This document shows positions 26,844 through 34,756 of a DNA stretch of 37,063 nt, piece after piece. Source of the stretch: Oscillospiraceae bacterium (GTDB lineage: Bacteria; Bacillota; Clostridia; Oscillospirales; Acutalibacteraceae); NCBI GenBank assembly GCA_902790325.1, contig CADARP010000026.1, positions 1-37,063 of the forward strand, in the 5' to 3' direction. Each line of letters opens with the position of its first letter. Positions within the stretch are counted from its first letter, which is position 1. A program made the position numbers and the translations under genes. The notes below the pieces were generated by a model, which worked only from the letters and a program-made list of their open reading frames with translations, ran no database searches and had not been told where the DNA came from.

Positions 26844-28310
26844 TTATTTCAGATGGTATTTTTTCAGAATCCCCGGGTGCAGCGCGACGTCAAAAATAAA
26901 GCGCAGAAAATCGCCCGTGATTTCCGCGAGCGCCTTGACGGCACAGGTGAAATGCATTTTTGTGATGCGCTGGAACACGACCAGCACGGATTTGAACAGC
27001 AGGTCATAGCTGCGCGTGTCGCTGTAATCCTTGCGGAAGATGGCGCTGAGCAGGAAATAGGACTGCACGACGTTCAGTTCCTTTTGCGGGATCTGCGACA
27101 AACCCTGCGTATTCTTGAAAAAATCCATCTGCTTATAGTCGTTCAGTTTTTCAAAAGCCGGATATTTTTTGAACGTCCTTACAACTTCCTGTCCGCCGGG
27201 GGTAGTGGGAACGAAGATGTATTTTGCAAAGGTGTTCTGCGTGGATTCCAGCCGCTTGGCAAGGTCGATGGAATCCTGCAGCTGCTCCGGCGTTTCTCCG
27301 GGGAAGCCGATGATGAAATTTGCGATTGAGATCAGCCCCGCCTTGCTGCACGCATGAAATGTGGACTCGATCTTGTCGTACGGGATGCCCTTTGCGACCT
27401 TGGCGAGCATCTCCCGGTTTCCGCTCTCCACGCCGAAATCCACCCATCTGCAGCCGCAGTCCGCTGCGTACTGCAGCGCTTCGTCGCTGAGGATGCCGAT
27501 GCGCGTCTGGAACCCCCAGTGAAACGAAAGTCCCGTTTTTTTGAATGCGTCGCATACCGCATACAATTCCTGATTGCTTGCAAAGGCGAGTTCGTCGCCG
27601 AAATAAAACCCGTCGGCGCCGTATACGGTCACAAGCTCCGTGATCTCGGAAATAAAAACTTCCAGCGGCCGGACCCTTCTCGTGTTGCGGTGGCACATGG
27701 TGTTCACGCAGAACGTGCAGTGCGCCGGACATCCCTTGGAAAGATAGACGTACACGAGCTTCTGACAGCCGTATAGATACTGATAATAGACCGGCACGTC
27801 CACCAACCCGAAATCGAGCCGCGGAAGCTGCGCCGGGTCCATAAACGGGCGCGGCGGCGTTACGACGACGCTGCCGTCTTTTTTATACGCGATCCCCTTG
27901 ACCGCGGACAGGTCGCCGCCGTTTTCCAGCGTCCGCACGAGTTCGAGCCACGTCGCCTCCCCCTCGCAATAGCTGATAATATCCACAAGGCCGGTATCAA
28001 AAAAATGCTGCGTGTCGCCCACGTCGACAAACGATCCGCCCCATACGATCGGGATGTTCATTTTCCGGAAAAAGCGGGAGGTTTTCACCATGGCGTCGAT
28101 CGCCTTGACGGACGGAAACGACAGCCCGACGACGTCCGGCCGGAAATCGCGGCAAACCGACGCCAGCGATGTTTTTTTTACGGCAAGATCACAGATCTTT
28201 ACGTTGACGCCGTGCTGCTTGAGATACGTTGCAATCGAGATCGGACCGAGCGGGAGCGATATGGAATGAATCAGATCACAGTGATATGGCTGTATCAGCA
28301 GAACATTCAT
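26844..28310 (-). CDS. B12-binding-type radical SAM protein
   Basis: A 488-residue protein with a cobalamin-binding N-terminal domain (MNVLLIQPYH, VGLSFPSV, PIVWGGSF) and a radical SAM domain with CPAHCTFC (C194, C198, C201), FYFGDELAF, FQTRIG, VDFGVESGN and FIIGFPGETPE. It has the same length and layout as the radical SAM protein encoded convergently at 25289. Its C-terminal ~60 residues are also amphipathic (FDVALHPGILKKYH), a feature seen in enzymes acting on lipids or polyprenyls (inference). The ATG is preceded by GGAGGGAGGA 9 nt upstream, a strong site that would allow independent translation; the gap to the gene before it is 90 nt. Last gene of the minus-strand operon. Confidence 0.88.
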   Translation of the reverse strand: MNVLLIQPYHCDLIHSISLPLGPISIATYLKQHGVNVKICDLAVKKTSLASVCRDFRPDVVGLSFPSVKAIDAMVKTSRFFRKMNIPIVWGGSFVDVGDTQHFFDTGLVDIISYCEGEATWLELVRTLENGGDLSAVKGIAYKKDGSVVVTPPRPFMDPAQLPRLDFGLVDVPVYYQYLYGCQKLVYVYLSKGCPAHCTFCVNTMCHRNTRRVRPLEVFISEITELVTVYGADGFYFGDELAFASNQELYAVCDAFKKTGLSFHWGFQTRIGILSDEALQYAADCGCRWVDFGVESGNREMLAKVAKGIPYDKIESTFHACSKAGLISIANFIIGFPGETPEQLQDSIDLAKRLESTQNTFAKYIFVPTTPGGQEVVRTFKKYPAFEKLNDYKQMDFFKNTQGLSQIPQKELNVVQSYFLLSAIFRKDYSDTRSYDLLFKSVLVVFQRITKMHFTCAVKALAEITGDFLRFIFDVALHPGILKKYHLK

Positions 28311-28400
28311 TGTACGTATCCTCCCTCCTGATTTGGTACACGGCGGCTCTCTCCGCCGCGCGCGTTTGCGGTACGGCCGACGCAGAAAAAACGCGGCCGC

Positions 28401-30221
28401 TCATACGGGCAGACGCCTTTTGTATTGCAGGCGGTACTGCTTGACATAATCTCTGCCGTAGTGCGCCAGGTACAAAAGCAGATAATCGCTTTCGGTAAAG
28501 GTGTGCGCCCAGAGCCGGTCTGCCGTATCGATCAGGTACTGCCGCTCGAAGGCGTTGCGCTTGCGTTTGATCTCCTCCATGGTGGTCACGGAAGAATGGT
28601 ACTTGTACGAAATGTGCAGCTCGCCGTTCGCCTCGAAATCGGTGATGGACGCTTCCTCGGCGCGATCCTTCAGGATCGCGTTCTTTTTCAGCGCGAAATT
28701 GGACGGCGTGCAGGTATTGACCAACTCGTGATCGTAGATCATGTCGATGGTCGCCTGCAGCTCCTCGGGCGTTTCGGAAGGATAGCACAGCAGGAAAGTG
28801 CACAGATTCCAAAGCCCGGCGTCGACCGCATCCGACAGGATCTGCCTGCGGCTGCCGAGATCGATGCCCTTGTTCATCAGACACATCACCCGCTCGGACG
28901 CCGCTTCATACCCCCACATAAAGAAGCGCGCGCCCGCGGCATAGAGGTCGCAGAGCACCTCGGGCGTAAACGCTTTTTCGAGCCGCGCGAAGGAATAGAA
29001 ATAAATCGTCAGTTTCCGCCGCAGCACCTCTTTGGCAAAGGCGTGGTAAAAAGCAGGCGGGACCGCCTCGTCCACAAACGTGAAATACGGCGTGCGGTAT
29101 TTTTCGGAAAGATACTGCACCTCGTCCACGGCGCGGACAACGCTTTTCATATCAAACTTCTGCTGGCCGGTATAAAAATCGCAGAAGGTGCATTTGCCCC
29201 AGTAGCAGCCCTTGCCGAGCTGCACGGGCAGCACCGTGTCCGCGGAAAAATATTTGGAAAAATCGTAGGAATCAAAATCCGGATAGGCGACCGTGTCCAG
29301 CTTCAGCAGCGGCGCGGGCGCGTTCTCCCGGATATTGCCGTTTTCGTCCGCGTAAACGAGGGCGCACACATCGCCGACGGCGCGCGTTCCGGCAAGATAC
29401 TGCGCCAACTGCACCGAGGTGACCTCCCCGTCCCCCACCAGCAGATAATCGCAGTAGTCCCGGAACACGGCGGGGATCTTCTTGAGATCGGGTGACACCT
29501 TGAAGATATAGTTCCCGCCCAGACAGATCTTTGCGTCGGTGCGCTGTTTCAGCAGCCGCGCGAGCGTCAGCCCCGGCACGATCTGGCTCAGATCCGTTAT
29601 GGACAGTCCGATCAGCGTATAGGCAGACAAGTCCATTTCATCCAGCTTCCGCTCAAAATAGGGCAGGAACATATTCACGCCCGGCTCGCGGCACTGAAAA
29701 TCCACGTCCGCAAAATCGTAGGTGAGCAGCGGGTTCGCAATATAGTTATCCATGCGGATGCGCGCGGGCGCCAGCGGGAGCGAGACGATGTCCAGCGCCG
29801 CGTCGATCACGTCCTTGGCGCGGAAGAGCTGCTCGGGATCGTAAAAGGAATCCCGCGTTTTGACCGTCTGAACGGCGCGATCCACTTCGGCTGCGGTTTG
29901 CTCCGCGCTCCCGGCGCTTCCGGCGAAATACTCCGAGAGGATCTTCTGCCGCTCGGCGGCGATCTGCGACATTTTCGCGCCGTATTTCTCCGCGTCCGAC
30001 GGGTCCGTGCAGGACAGCACGGGGGACGCGAGAAACTGCCGTGCCCGCTCGAGGGACTCGCGGACGAAGCGTTCGGAAAGGATGTCGTTGAAAAACTCCA
30101 CGTTGAAATCATAGGTATCTGCGGCAAAACCGGCAGCCTCTGCCTGCCCGCGCAGCAGTGCGCAGGCAAGATACGGACTGACCGGATACCACTGCGGTAC
30201 CGATGCGTAAAGAATTTTCAT
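28401..30221 (-). CDS. B12-binding-type radical SAM protein with CX4CX2C cluster motif
   Basis: A 606-residue protein. Residues 1-50 begin with PQWYPVSPYLACALL and a helical region follows to ~150; the cobalamin-binding part covers ~155-300 (GLSITDLSQ, ICLGGNY, LVGDGE). The radical SAM cluster motif is GCYWGKCTFC with C339, C344 and C347, a CX4CX2C spacing rather than the usual CX3CX2C. Then come FVDEAVPPAFY, YSFARLE, MWGYEAASERVM and LCYPSETPEE. The C-terminal ~120 residues are rich in Tyr and basic residues and unrecognised. It is a full-length paralogue of the gene at 30992. Its ATG overlaps the TGA of the glycosyltransferase-like gene (ATGA), implying translational coupling. The reaction is unknown. 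Confidence 0.88.
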   Translation of the reverse strand: MKILYASVPQWYPVSPYLACALLRGQAEAAGFAADTYDFNVEFFNDILSERFVRESLERARQFLASPVLSCTDPSDAEKYGAKMSQIAAERQKILSEYFAGSAGSAEQTAAEVDRAVQTVKTRDSFYDPEQLFRAKDVIDAALDIVSLPLAPARIRMDNYIANPLLTYDFADVDFQCREPGVNMFLPYFERKLDEMDLSAYTLIGLSITDLSQIVPGLTLARLLKQRTDAKICLGGNYIFKVSPDLKKIPAVFRDYCDYLLVGDGEVTSVQLAQYLAGTRAVGDVCALVYADENGNIRENAPAPLLKLDTVAYPDFDSYDFSKYFSADTVLPVQLGKGCYWGKCTFCDFYTGQQKFDMKSVVRAVDEVQYLSEKYRTPYFTFVDEAVPPAFYHAFAKEVLRRKLTIYFYSFARLEKAFTPEVLCDLYAAGARFFMWGYEAASERVMCLMNKGIDLGSRRQILSDAVDAGLWNLCTFLLCYPSETPEELQATIDMIYDHELVNTCTPSNFALKKNAILKDRAEEASITDFEANGELHISYKYHSSVTTMEEIKRKRNAFERQYLIDTADRLWAHTFTESDYLLLYLAHYGRDYVKQYRLQYKRRLPV

Positions 30222-30988
30222 GACTCTCCTTTTCCGGCGGTTTCACCGGCGGCTTGTTCGTTCGGTTTCAAAAGGCGCACGGGTTTTGTAAACCGGATGC
30301 GCAGCGCCGTTTTCAAGTACATAGCGGTCTGCAGAAAGGAATTGCTGCTCTTTCCCTCTGTCCTGCCGAAGCAGGACGCGGGGATCTCGCGGAACGCCGC
30401 GCCCAGCCGCAGCGGAGCGAGCACCATTTCCGCGAGAAACGGAAAGCCCAGCTCCCGCCAGTCGATCGACCGGTAAAGCGCCGTGGGCATGATCTGCACC
30501 GGGTTCGTCAGATCGCTGAGTTCCGATCTGTAAAGCACGCGCAGAAAAACCTGCGCGCAGGAATTGAAGCATTTGCGGGAACGGGAGTAGCCGTGGAACG
30601 CGTCCGCATCCAGCCAGCGGGACGTCTTGACAATGGCGTCCGGCGTCTCTTTTTCCGCTTCGATCAGCTTGGGAACGGCCTGCAGGCCGATCGCCAGATC
30701 CCCCGGCAGCAGCAGGATGTGCGACGACTTCGCCGTGTCGAATCCGTCCCGGATGGCGCCGCCCACATACGGCCGCGTCTGCACCATGCCGCTGACCGTT
30801 TCGGGATAGCGGCGTTCCATGGCGCCGCTCGCGGCAACGGTTTCGGGAGGCGCGTTTTTTGTGCGCACAATCAGAATCCGCGCCACATCTGCCGGACTGC
30901 AGTGCTCCATGATGTAATTGACGGTGGTTTTCAGCGCCTCGGATTCGCTTGTGGCGCCCACCACGAAAGTGACGGAAAAATCGTTCAT
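30218..30988 (-). CDS. Family 2-like glycosyltransferase (DPM1-like fold)
   Basis: A 256-residue soluble protein with the pattern of GT-A transferases that load sugars on polyprenyl phosphates: N-terminal VTFVVGATSES, a segment GGAIRDGFDTAKSSHILLLPGD in the place of the GT2 DxD region, then NSCAQVFLRVLYRSELSDLTNP and FLAEMVLAP with EIPASCFGRTEGKS at the end. The usual metal-binding DxD is replaced by PGD, so either one Asp suffices or activity is altered. No membrane helix was seen; the C-terminus is basic. It sits inside the radical SAM operon (3 nt after one such gene, 4-nt overlap with the next), so a sugar- or polyprenyl-linked product is plausible (inference). Confidence 0.7.
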   Translation of the reverse strand: MNDFSVTFVVGATSESEALKTTVNYIMEHCSPADVARILIVRTKNAPPETVAASGAMERRYPETVSGMVQTRPYVGGAIRDGFDTAKSSHILLLPGDLAIGLQAVPKLIEAEKETPDAIVKTSRWLDADAFHGYSRSRKCFNSCAQVFLRVLYRSELSDLTNPVQIMPTALYRSIDWRELGFPFLAEMVLAPLRLGAAFREIPASCFGRTEGKSSNSFLQTAMYLKTALRIRFTKPVRLLKPNEQAAGETAGKGES

Positions 30989-30991
30989 CGC

Positions 30992-32833
30992 TTACCTGAA
31001 TTCCGGGCTGACGCGGTGTTCGGAGCGGTAGCCGCTCACGTAATCGCAGCCGTATTTTGAAAGATAAAGCAGCAGATGGTCAAAGTCGGAAAACACCACG
31101 CTCCACAGAGCATGGGCGTTTTCGTCGAGAAAATCGAACTGGAAGCTGCGCCGCACCGCGCGGCGCTCCGCCATGGCCACGCCGTCGATCCTGTCGCGGT
31201 AGACGGTGTAGAAATCGCCGTTCGGCGCGAAATCATATACGCCGTTGCCGCCGATCTCCTCTAAAAGCTTCGCGTGCTTTTTCAGAGCGAAGTTGGACAG
31301 CGTAACGCTGGGGATCTCGCGCCGGTGCTCGCGGATCACCCGCTGCGTAGCCTCGATCTCCTCCATGGTTTCGGTCGGATAGCCGAAAATGAACAGGCCG
31401 TCGTTCCAGATGCCGGCGTCCCTGGCGTCCGTCAGGATCTCCAGCCGGCGTTCGGCGTTGATGCCCTTGTTCATCAGCTTCATGATCCGCAGGGACTCGC
31501 ATTCGTATCCCCACAGAAACAGCCGCGCACCGGAATCGTACAGGTTTTTCAAAACCTGCGGCGTATAGCCGTCCTCCAGCCGCGCAAAGGAATAGTAGTT
31601 GATCTTCAGCCCCGCATCCAGAATGGCAAGCGCGAGCTGATTGTAGAAAGCGGGCGGGATCGCCTCGTCCACGAAAATGAACTTGGATGCGCCGTACGTT
31701 TCAACAAAGTACCGCAGCTCGTCTATGATACGGGGAATGCGTTTCGGCGCATAGCCCTGCTGCCCGTAGGCATAATCGCAGAAGGTGCACTTGCCCCAGT
31801 AACAGCCCTTGGAAAGCTGGATGGGAAAGATGATCTCCGGCGTGAAATACTGCGTCAGATCGTAGCCGGTATAATCGGGATAGGCAAGCGCGTTCATATC
31901 GAAGTGCACACAGGAGAAGCCGGTGCTGACGATCTTTTGCGTGACTTCGGACCGGTACACCAGGTTCGGCACGTCGGAGAGCGGGATCTGCCCGTCCAGC
32001 GCGCGGCAAAGCGCGACCAGCGCCGTCTCCCCGTCGCCGATGGAAATATAGTCAATATAGCTGCGCAGGATCTCCTCAAACCGCATCATGTCCTCGCAGA
32101 TCTGCGTGGCGTAGTTGCCCCCGACGACCACCTTGGCTGCGGTTTGGGCTTTCAGAAAAGACGCCAGCGTGAACACGGGGAGAAGCTGGCTCAGATCCGT
32201 CAGCGAAAGGCAGACGACGTCGTATCCGTTTTCCGCGACGGCGCGCGCCTCCTGCGACAGATACGCGTAAAACATATTGACGCTGCGGTCTTCAACCTGT
32301 TTTTTGATGTTGTCCCAGTCGAGATTGAGCAGCGGATTTGCAAAATAATTATCCAGATCCAGCTCGTTCGGCGCAAAAGGCATGGAGGCAAGCCGCAGCG
32401 CCAGGCGGATCTGATGCTTCGCGGCAGGCAGCTTTTCGGGGTCGTAAAACAGCGCGGGCTCGCGCATGGTACGCACAGCAGTTCCGATCTCCCGGATCAG
32501 CGCCGGGATCTGCGCGCCGTGCTCGTCATAAAACCGCCGGAGCGTCAGATACTTCAGCGCGCGGGTCTTCTCTTCGTAGGCGCCGGTCTCCCGGATCGCG
32601 TCAAGATCTGCGTCCTTATAGGTTTCCGCCAGACGGTCAAGATCTTCTCTTGCTGTGAGATCCGCCGCGGCCAAGTGCTCCGGCGTCAGGATACGGTTGT
32701 AAAAGCGGACGTTCAGATCGGCGATGTCCGTCTGAAAACCGGCCGCCTTGAGCTGTCCCGCCAGCAGCGGCACAGCCAGATGCGGCGTGATCGGGTACCA
32801 TTGCGGCGGCTGGATCAGCAGAATCTTTTTCAT
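30992..32833 (-). CDS. B12-binding-type radical SAM protein with CX4CX2C cluster motif
   Basis: A 613-residue paralogue of the gene at 28401, alike along its whole length: QWYPITPHLAVPLL at the start, NYFANPLL, SLTDLSQLLP, VVVGGNYA, SIGDGE, then GCYWGKCTFC with C344, C349 and C352 (CX4CX2C), FVDEAIPPAFY, YSFARLEDGY, LWGYECESLRIM and FGYPTETMEE. The start at 32833 is preferred to an upstream in-frame extension because it aligns with the paralogue and overlaps the previous stop as ATGA. The two copies in one operon may act on different positions of one substrate or as a heterodimer (inference). Confidence 0.88.
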   Translation of the reverse strand: MKKILLIQPPQWYPITPHLAVPLLAGQLKAAGFQTDIADLNVRFYNRILTPEHLAAADLTAREDLDRLAETYKDADLDAIRETGAYEEKTRALKYLTLRRFYDEHGAQIPALIREIGTAVRTMREPALFYDPEKLPAAKHQIRLALRLASMPFAPNELDLDNYFANPLLNLDWDNIKKQVEDRSVNMFYAYLSQEARAVAENGYDVVCLSLTDLSQLLPVFTLASFLKAQTAAKVVVGGNYATQICEDMMRFEEILRSYIDYISIGDGETALVALCRALDGQIPLSDVPNLVYRSEVTQKIVSTGFSCVHFDMNALAYPDYTGYDLTQYFTPEIIFPIQLSKGCYWGKCTFCDYAYGQQGYAPKRIPRIIDELRYFVETYGASKFIFVDEAIPPAFYNQLALAILDAGLKINYYSFARLEDGYTPQVLKNLYDSGARLFLWGYECESLRIMKLMNKGINAERRLEILTDARDAGIWNDGLFIFGYPTETMEEIEATQRVIREHRREIPSVTLSNFALKKHAKLLEEIGGNGVYDFAPNGDFYTVYRDRIDGVAMAERRAVRRSFQFDFLDENAHALWSVVFSDFDHLLLYLSKYGCDYVSGYRSEHRVSPEFR

Positions 32834-34752
32834 TCGCTCGCCTCCTGCGTGTAGGCAATCTCCGCGCGGGAATTCGTCAGCAGCATGGCGGAATAGCGCT
32901 TGCCGAACCAGACCACTTTTTTGGCATAGTCCGGCCAGCCGGTGATGCCGAGATCCGAGTGCGCGCGCAGATGCGACGCGACCTTCGTGAGTTTGGTCTT
33001 TCCGCTCTGGTCTGCAAAGTACGGATAGAAATTCCATCCGAGATCCAGCGATACGTCTGTCTTGTGCAGCGTGCGCAGCAGTTCCCGCTGGAACGTGAGC
33101 AGCTCGCCGAACAGCGGTTCGGGAATGTGAAAGGACTTCAAAAACGGCAGGATGTCCTGCCAGAAAGCGTCTTCGCTGCGGATCAGCTCCAGGAACGCGC
33201 CCTCCTCAAAATAGAAGCCCACCGTACCGAACGTCTCGGTCTGGTACGTCCAGTCGGCCGTGTCGGTATCCGCCTTGCGGTCGTACAGCGACTGAAACAG
33301 CGCGTGCAGGGTGCCGCGGTTCTCCTCGTAGATATAGCGGAACAGCGCCTGATAGAAATCGTAATAAGACACCTGCTGCTCGCGGCGCAGATAGATGGCG
33401 AAAAAGCGCAGCAGCGCAAGGTGGTGGAACGTCTGCAGCACCACGGCGAACATATAGGAGGCTACCCAGTCCGCCTTCGGCATGGAGGCCGTTTCGGTGA
33501 CGATCTCGAGATATTCCCCCACGCCGTTGAATGTGGGGTTGTAATGGATGCCCAGCATGGGGATCACGGCGGTTTTGATGCCGTATTTTTTTCGGTATTC
33601 CGGATCGCCCATACGGGAATTGGGGTAAACCTGGCATTCGTACACCGTCATGGAATTGTTCTGCCCGGATTCCAGCAGAGTGCAGATCCCGCGGCAGAAG
33701 CTCTCGCGCGTTTCCCCCGGCAGACCGAGAATAAGCTCGGTGTACGTGGGGATGCCCGCCTGCGTATAGCGGATATCCAGCGACTCAAAGCGCTTGAGCG
33801 TCAGATTCTTTCTGCCGATGTTTTCCAGCGCATCGTCCGACAGCGACTGATAGGCGAGCGTCACGCCCTTGTCCGTATTGTTTTTGTTCAGCAGATACCC
33901 GGCGGCAAACACGTTGTCGTCGCTCTCCTTGGCGTAGCAGGGCTTGAACACGTCCGGGTAGCCGTATTTCTTTTTCATATCCACCACGTACTGCGCGATC
34001 TCCACGTCGCGGTCGAGAATGCCGAAATTGGCGTCGGCGCAGTAGGTGTAGCGGATGCGGTGGGCGGCGATCCATTCGATCTCCGCCTTGATCTTTTCCA
34101 TGGGAAACGGCCGCAGTTTTTTGGAAAAGCTCCACTCGCAGTAGGCGCAGGCATAGGGACATCCGCGGTTGGTTTCCAGCGTGGCATGAAACTCCCGATC
34201 CGGAAACTCCCGCAGAATGCTGTCGAAAACGCCTGCCGTATAGGGCGACGGATAGCCCGAAATATCACAGGGGATGTGTGTGCGCGTCGTGACGACCGCG
34301 CCGTCCTTGCGATAGGAGAGATTCGGCACAGAGGAAAGATCGTCCCCGTTTTTGACCGCATGCAAAAACAGCGCCGTGGTCTCTTCGCCCTCGTTGTGCA
34401 TCAGATAGTCGATAAAGTCATATTCCTCCAGCAGTGCGCCGCCGGGAGGCACCTGATGCCCGCCGAAGATAATCCTGACCTCGGGAAACATCGTCTTCAG
34501 CGCGCGTGCAACGGTCTTGTTGTATTCGTAATTCCAGACATAGCACGAAAACGCGACGTAAGCGGGGTCGCAGAACCGCTTGAGCACGTCAGCTACCGGT
34601 TCGCGCATGACCACGATGTCGGGGATATGAAACGCCTCACACAGCTCCCGATCCTGCAAAAGGTATGCCGCGATACACCCCGCCGAATACGGAAGAAAAC
34701 ACGGCGAGGCGTAGGACACACCGATTTGTACAAGATAAAAGTTCTGTTTCAT
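32830..34752 (-). CDS. B12-binding-type radical SAM protein, long C-terminal extension
   Basis: A 640-residue protein. The cobalamin-binding domain (about 1-150) begins MKQNFYLVQIGVSYASP and contains YVWNYEYNKT, IIFGGHQVPPGG and HNEGEE. The radical SAM motif is canonical CPYACAYC (C198, C202, C205), followed by CADANFGIL, YQSLSDDALENIGR and TELILGLPGETRESF. After the barrel (to ~400) comes a ~230-residue C-terminal region, mostly helical in appearance and rich in aromatic residues, that I do not recognise; it contains ASMPKADWVASYMFA and ends with YAKKVVWFGKR. It is a full-length paralogue of the next gene upstream. The ribosome binding site is weak; only 4 nt separate it from the previous stop, so translation is probably coupled. 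Confidence 0.88.
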   Translation of the reverse strand: MKQNFYLVQIGVSYASPCFLPYSAGCIAAYLLQDRELCEAFHIPDIVVMREPVADVLKRFCDPAYVAFSCYVWNYEYNKTVARALKTMFPEVRIIFGGHQVPPGGALLEEYDFIDYLMHNEGEETTALFLHAVKNGDDLSSVPNLSYRKDGAVVTTRTHIPCDISGYPSPYTAGVFDSILREFPDREFHATLETNRGCPYACAYCEWSFSKKLRPFPMEKIKAEIEWIAAHRIRYTYCADANFGILDRDVEIAQYVVDMKKKYGYPDVFKPCYAKESDDNVFAAGYLLNKNNTDKGVTLAYQSLSDDALENIGRKNLTLKRFESLDIRYTQAGIPTYTELILGLPGETRESFCRGICTLLESGQNNSMTVYECQVYPNSRMGDPEYRKKYGIKTAVIPMLGIHYNPTFNGVGEYLEIVTETASMPKADWVASYMFAVVLQTFHHLALLRFFAIYLRREQQVSYYDFYQALFRYIYEENRGTLHALFQSLYDRKADTDTADWTYQTETFGTVGFYFEEGAFLELIRSEDAFWQDILPFLKSFHIPEPLFGELLTFQRELLRTLHKTDVSLDLGWNFYPYFADQSGKTKLTKVASHLRAHSDLGITGWPDYAKKVVWFGKRYSAMLLTNSRAEIAYTQEASE

Positions 34753-34756
34753 GCGT

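Noticed and set aside
28276-28404. A 42-residue minus-strand ORF whose ATG overlaps the stop of the radical SAM gene at 28401 (ATGA), as a possible RiPP precursor
   Set aside because: It has no ribosome binding site of its own, contains the ribosome binding site and first codons of the next gene in another frame, and shows no leader/core organisation.
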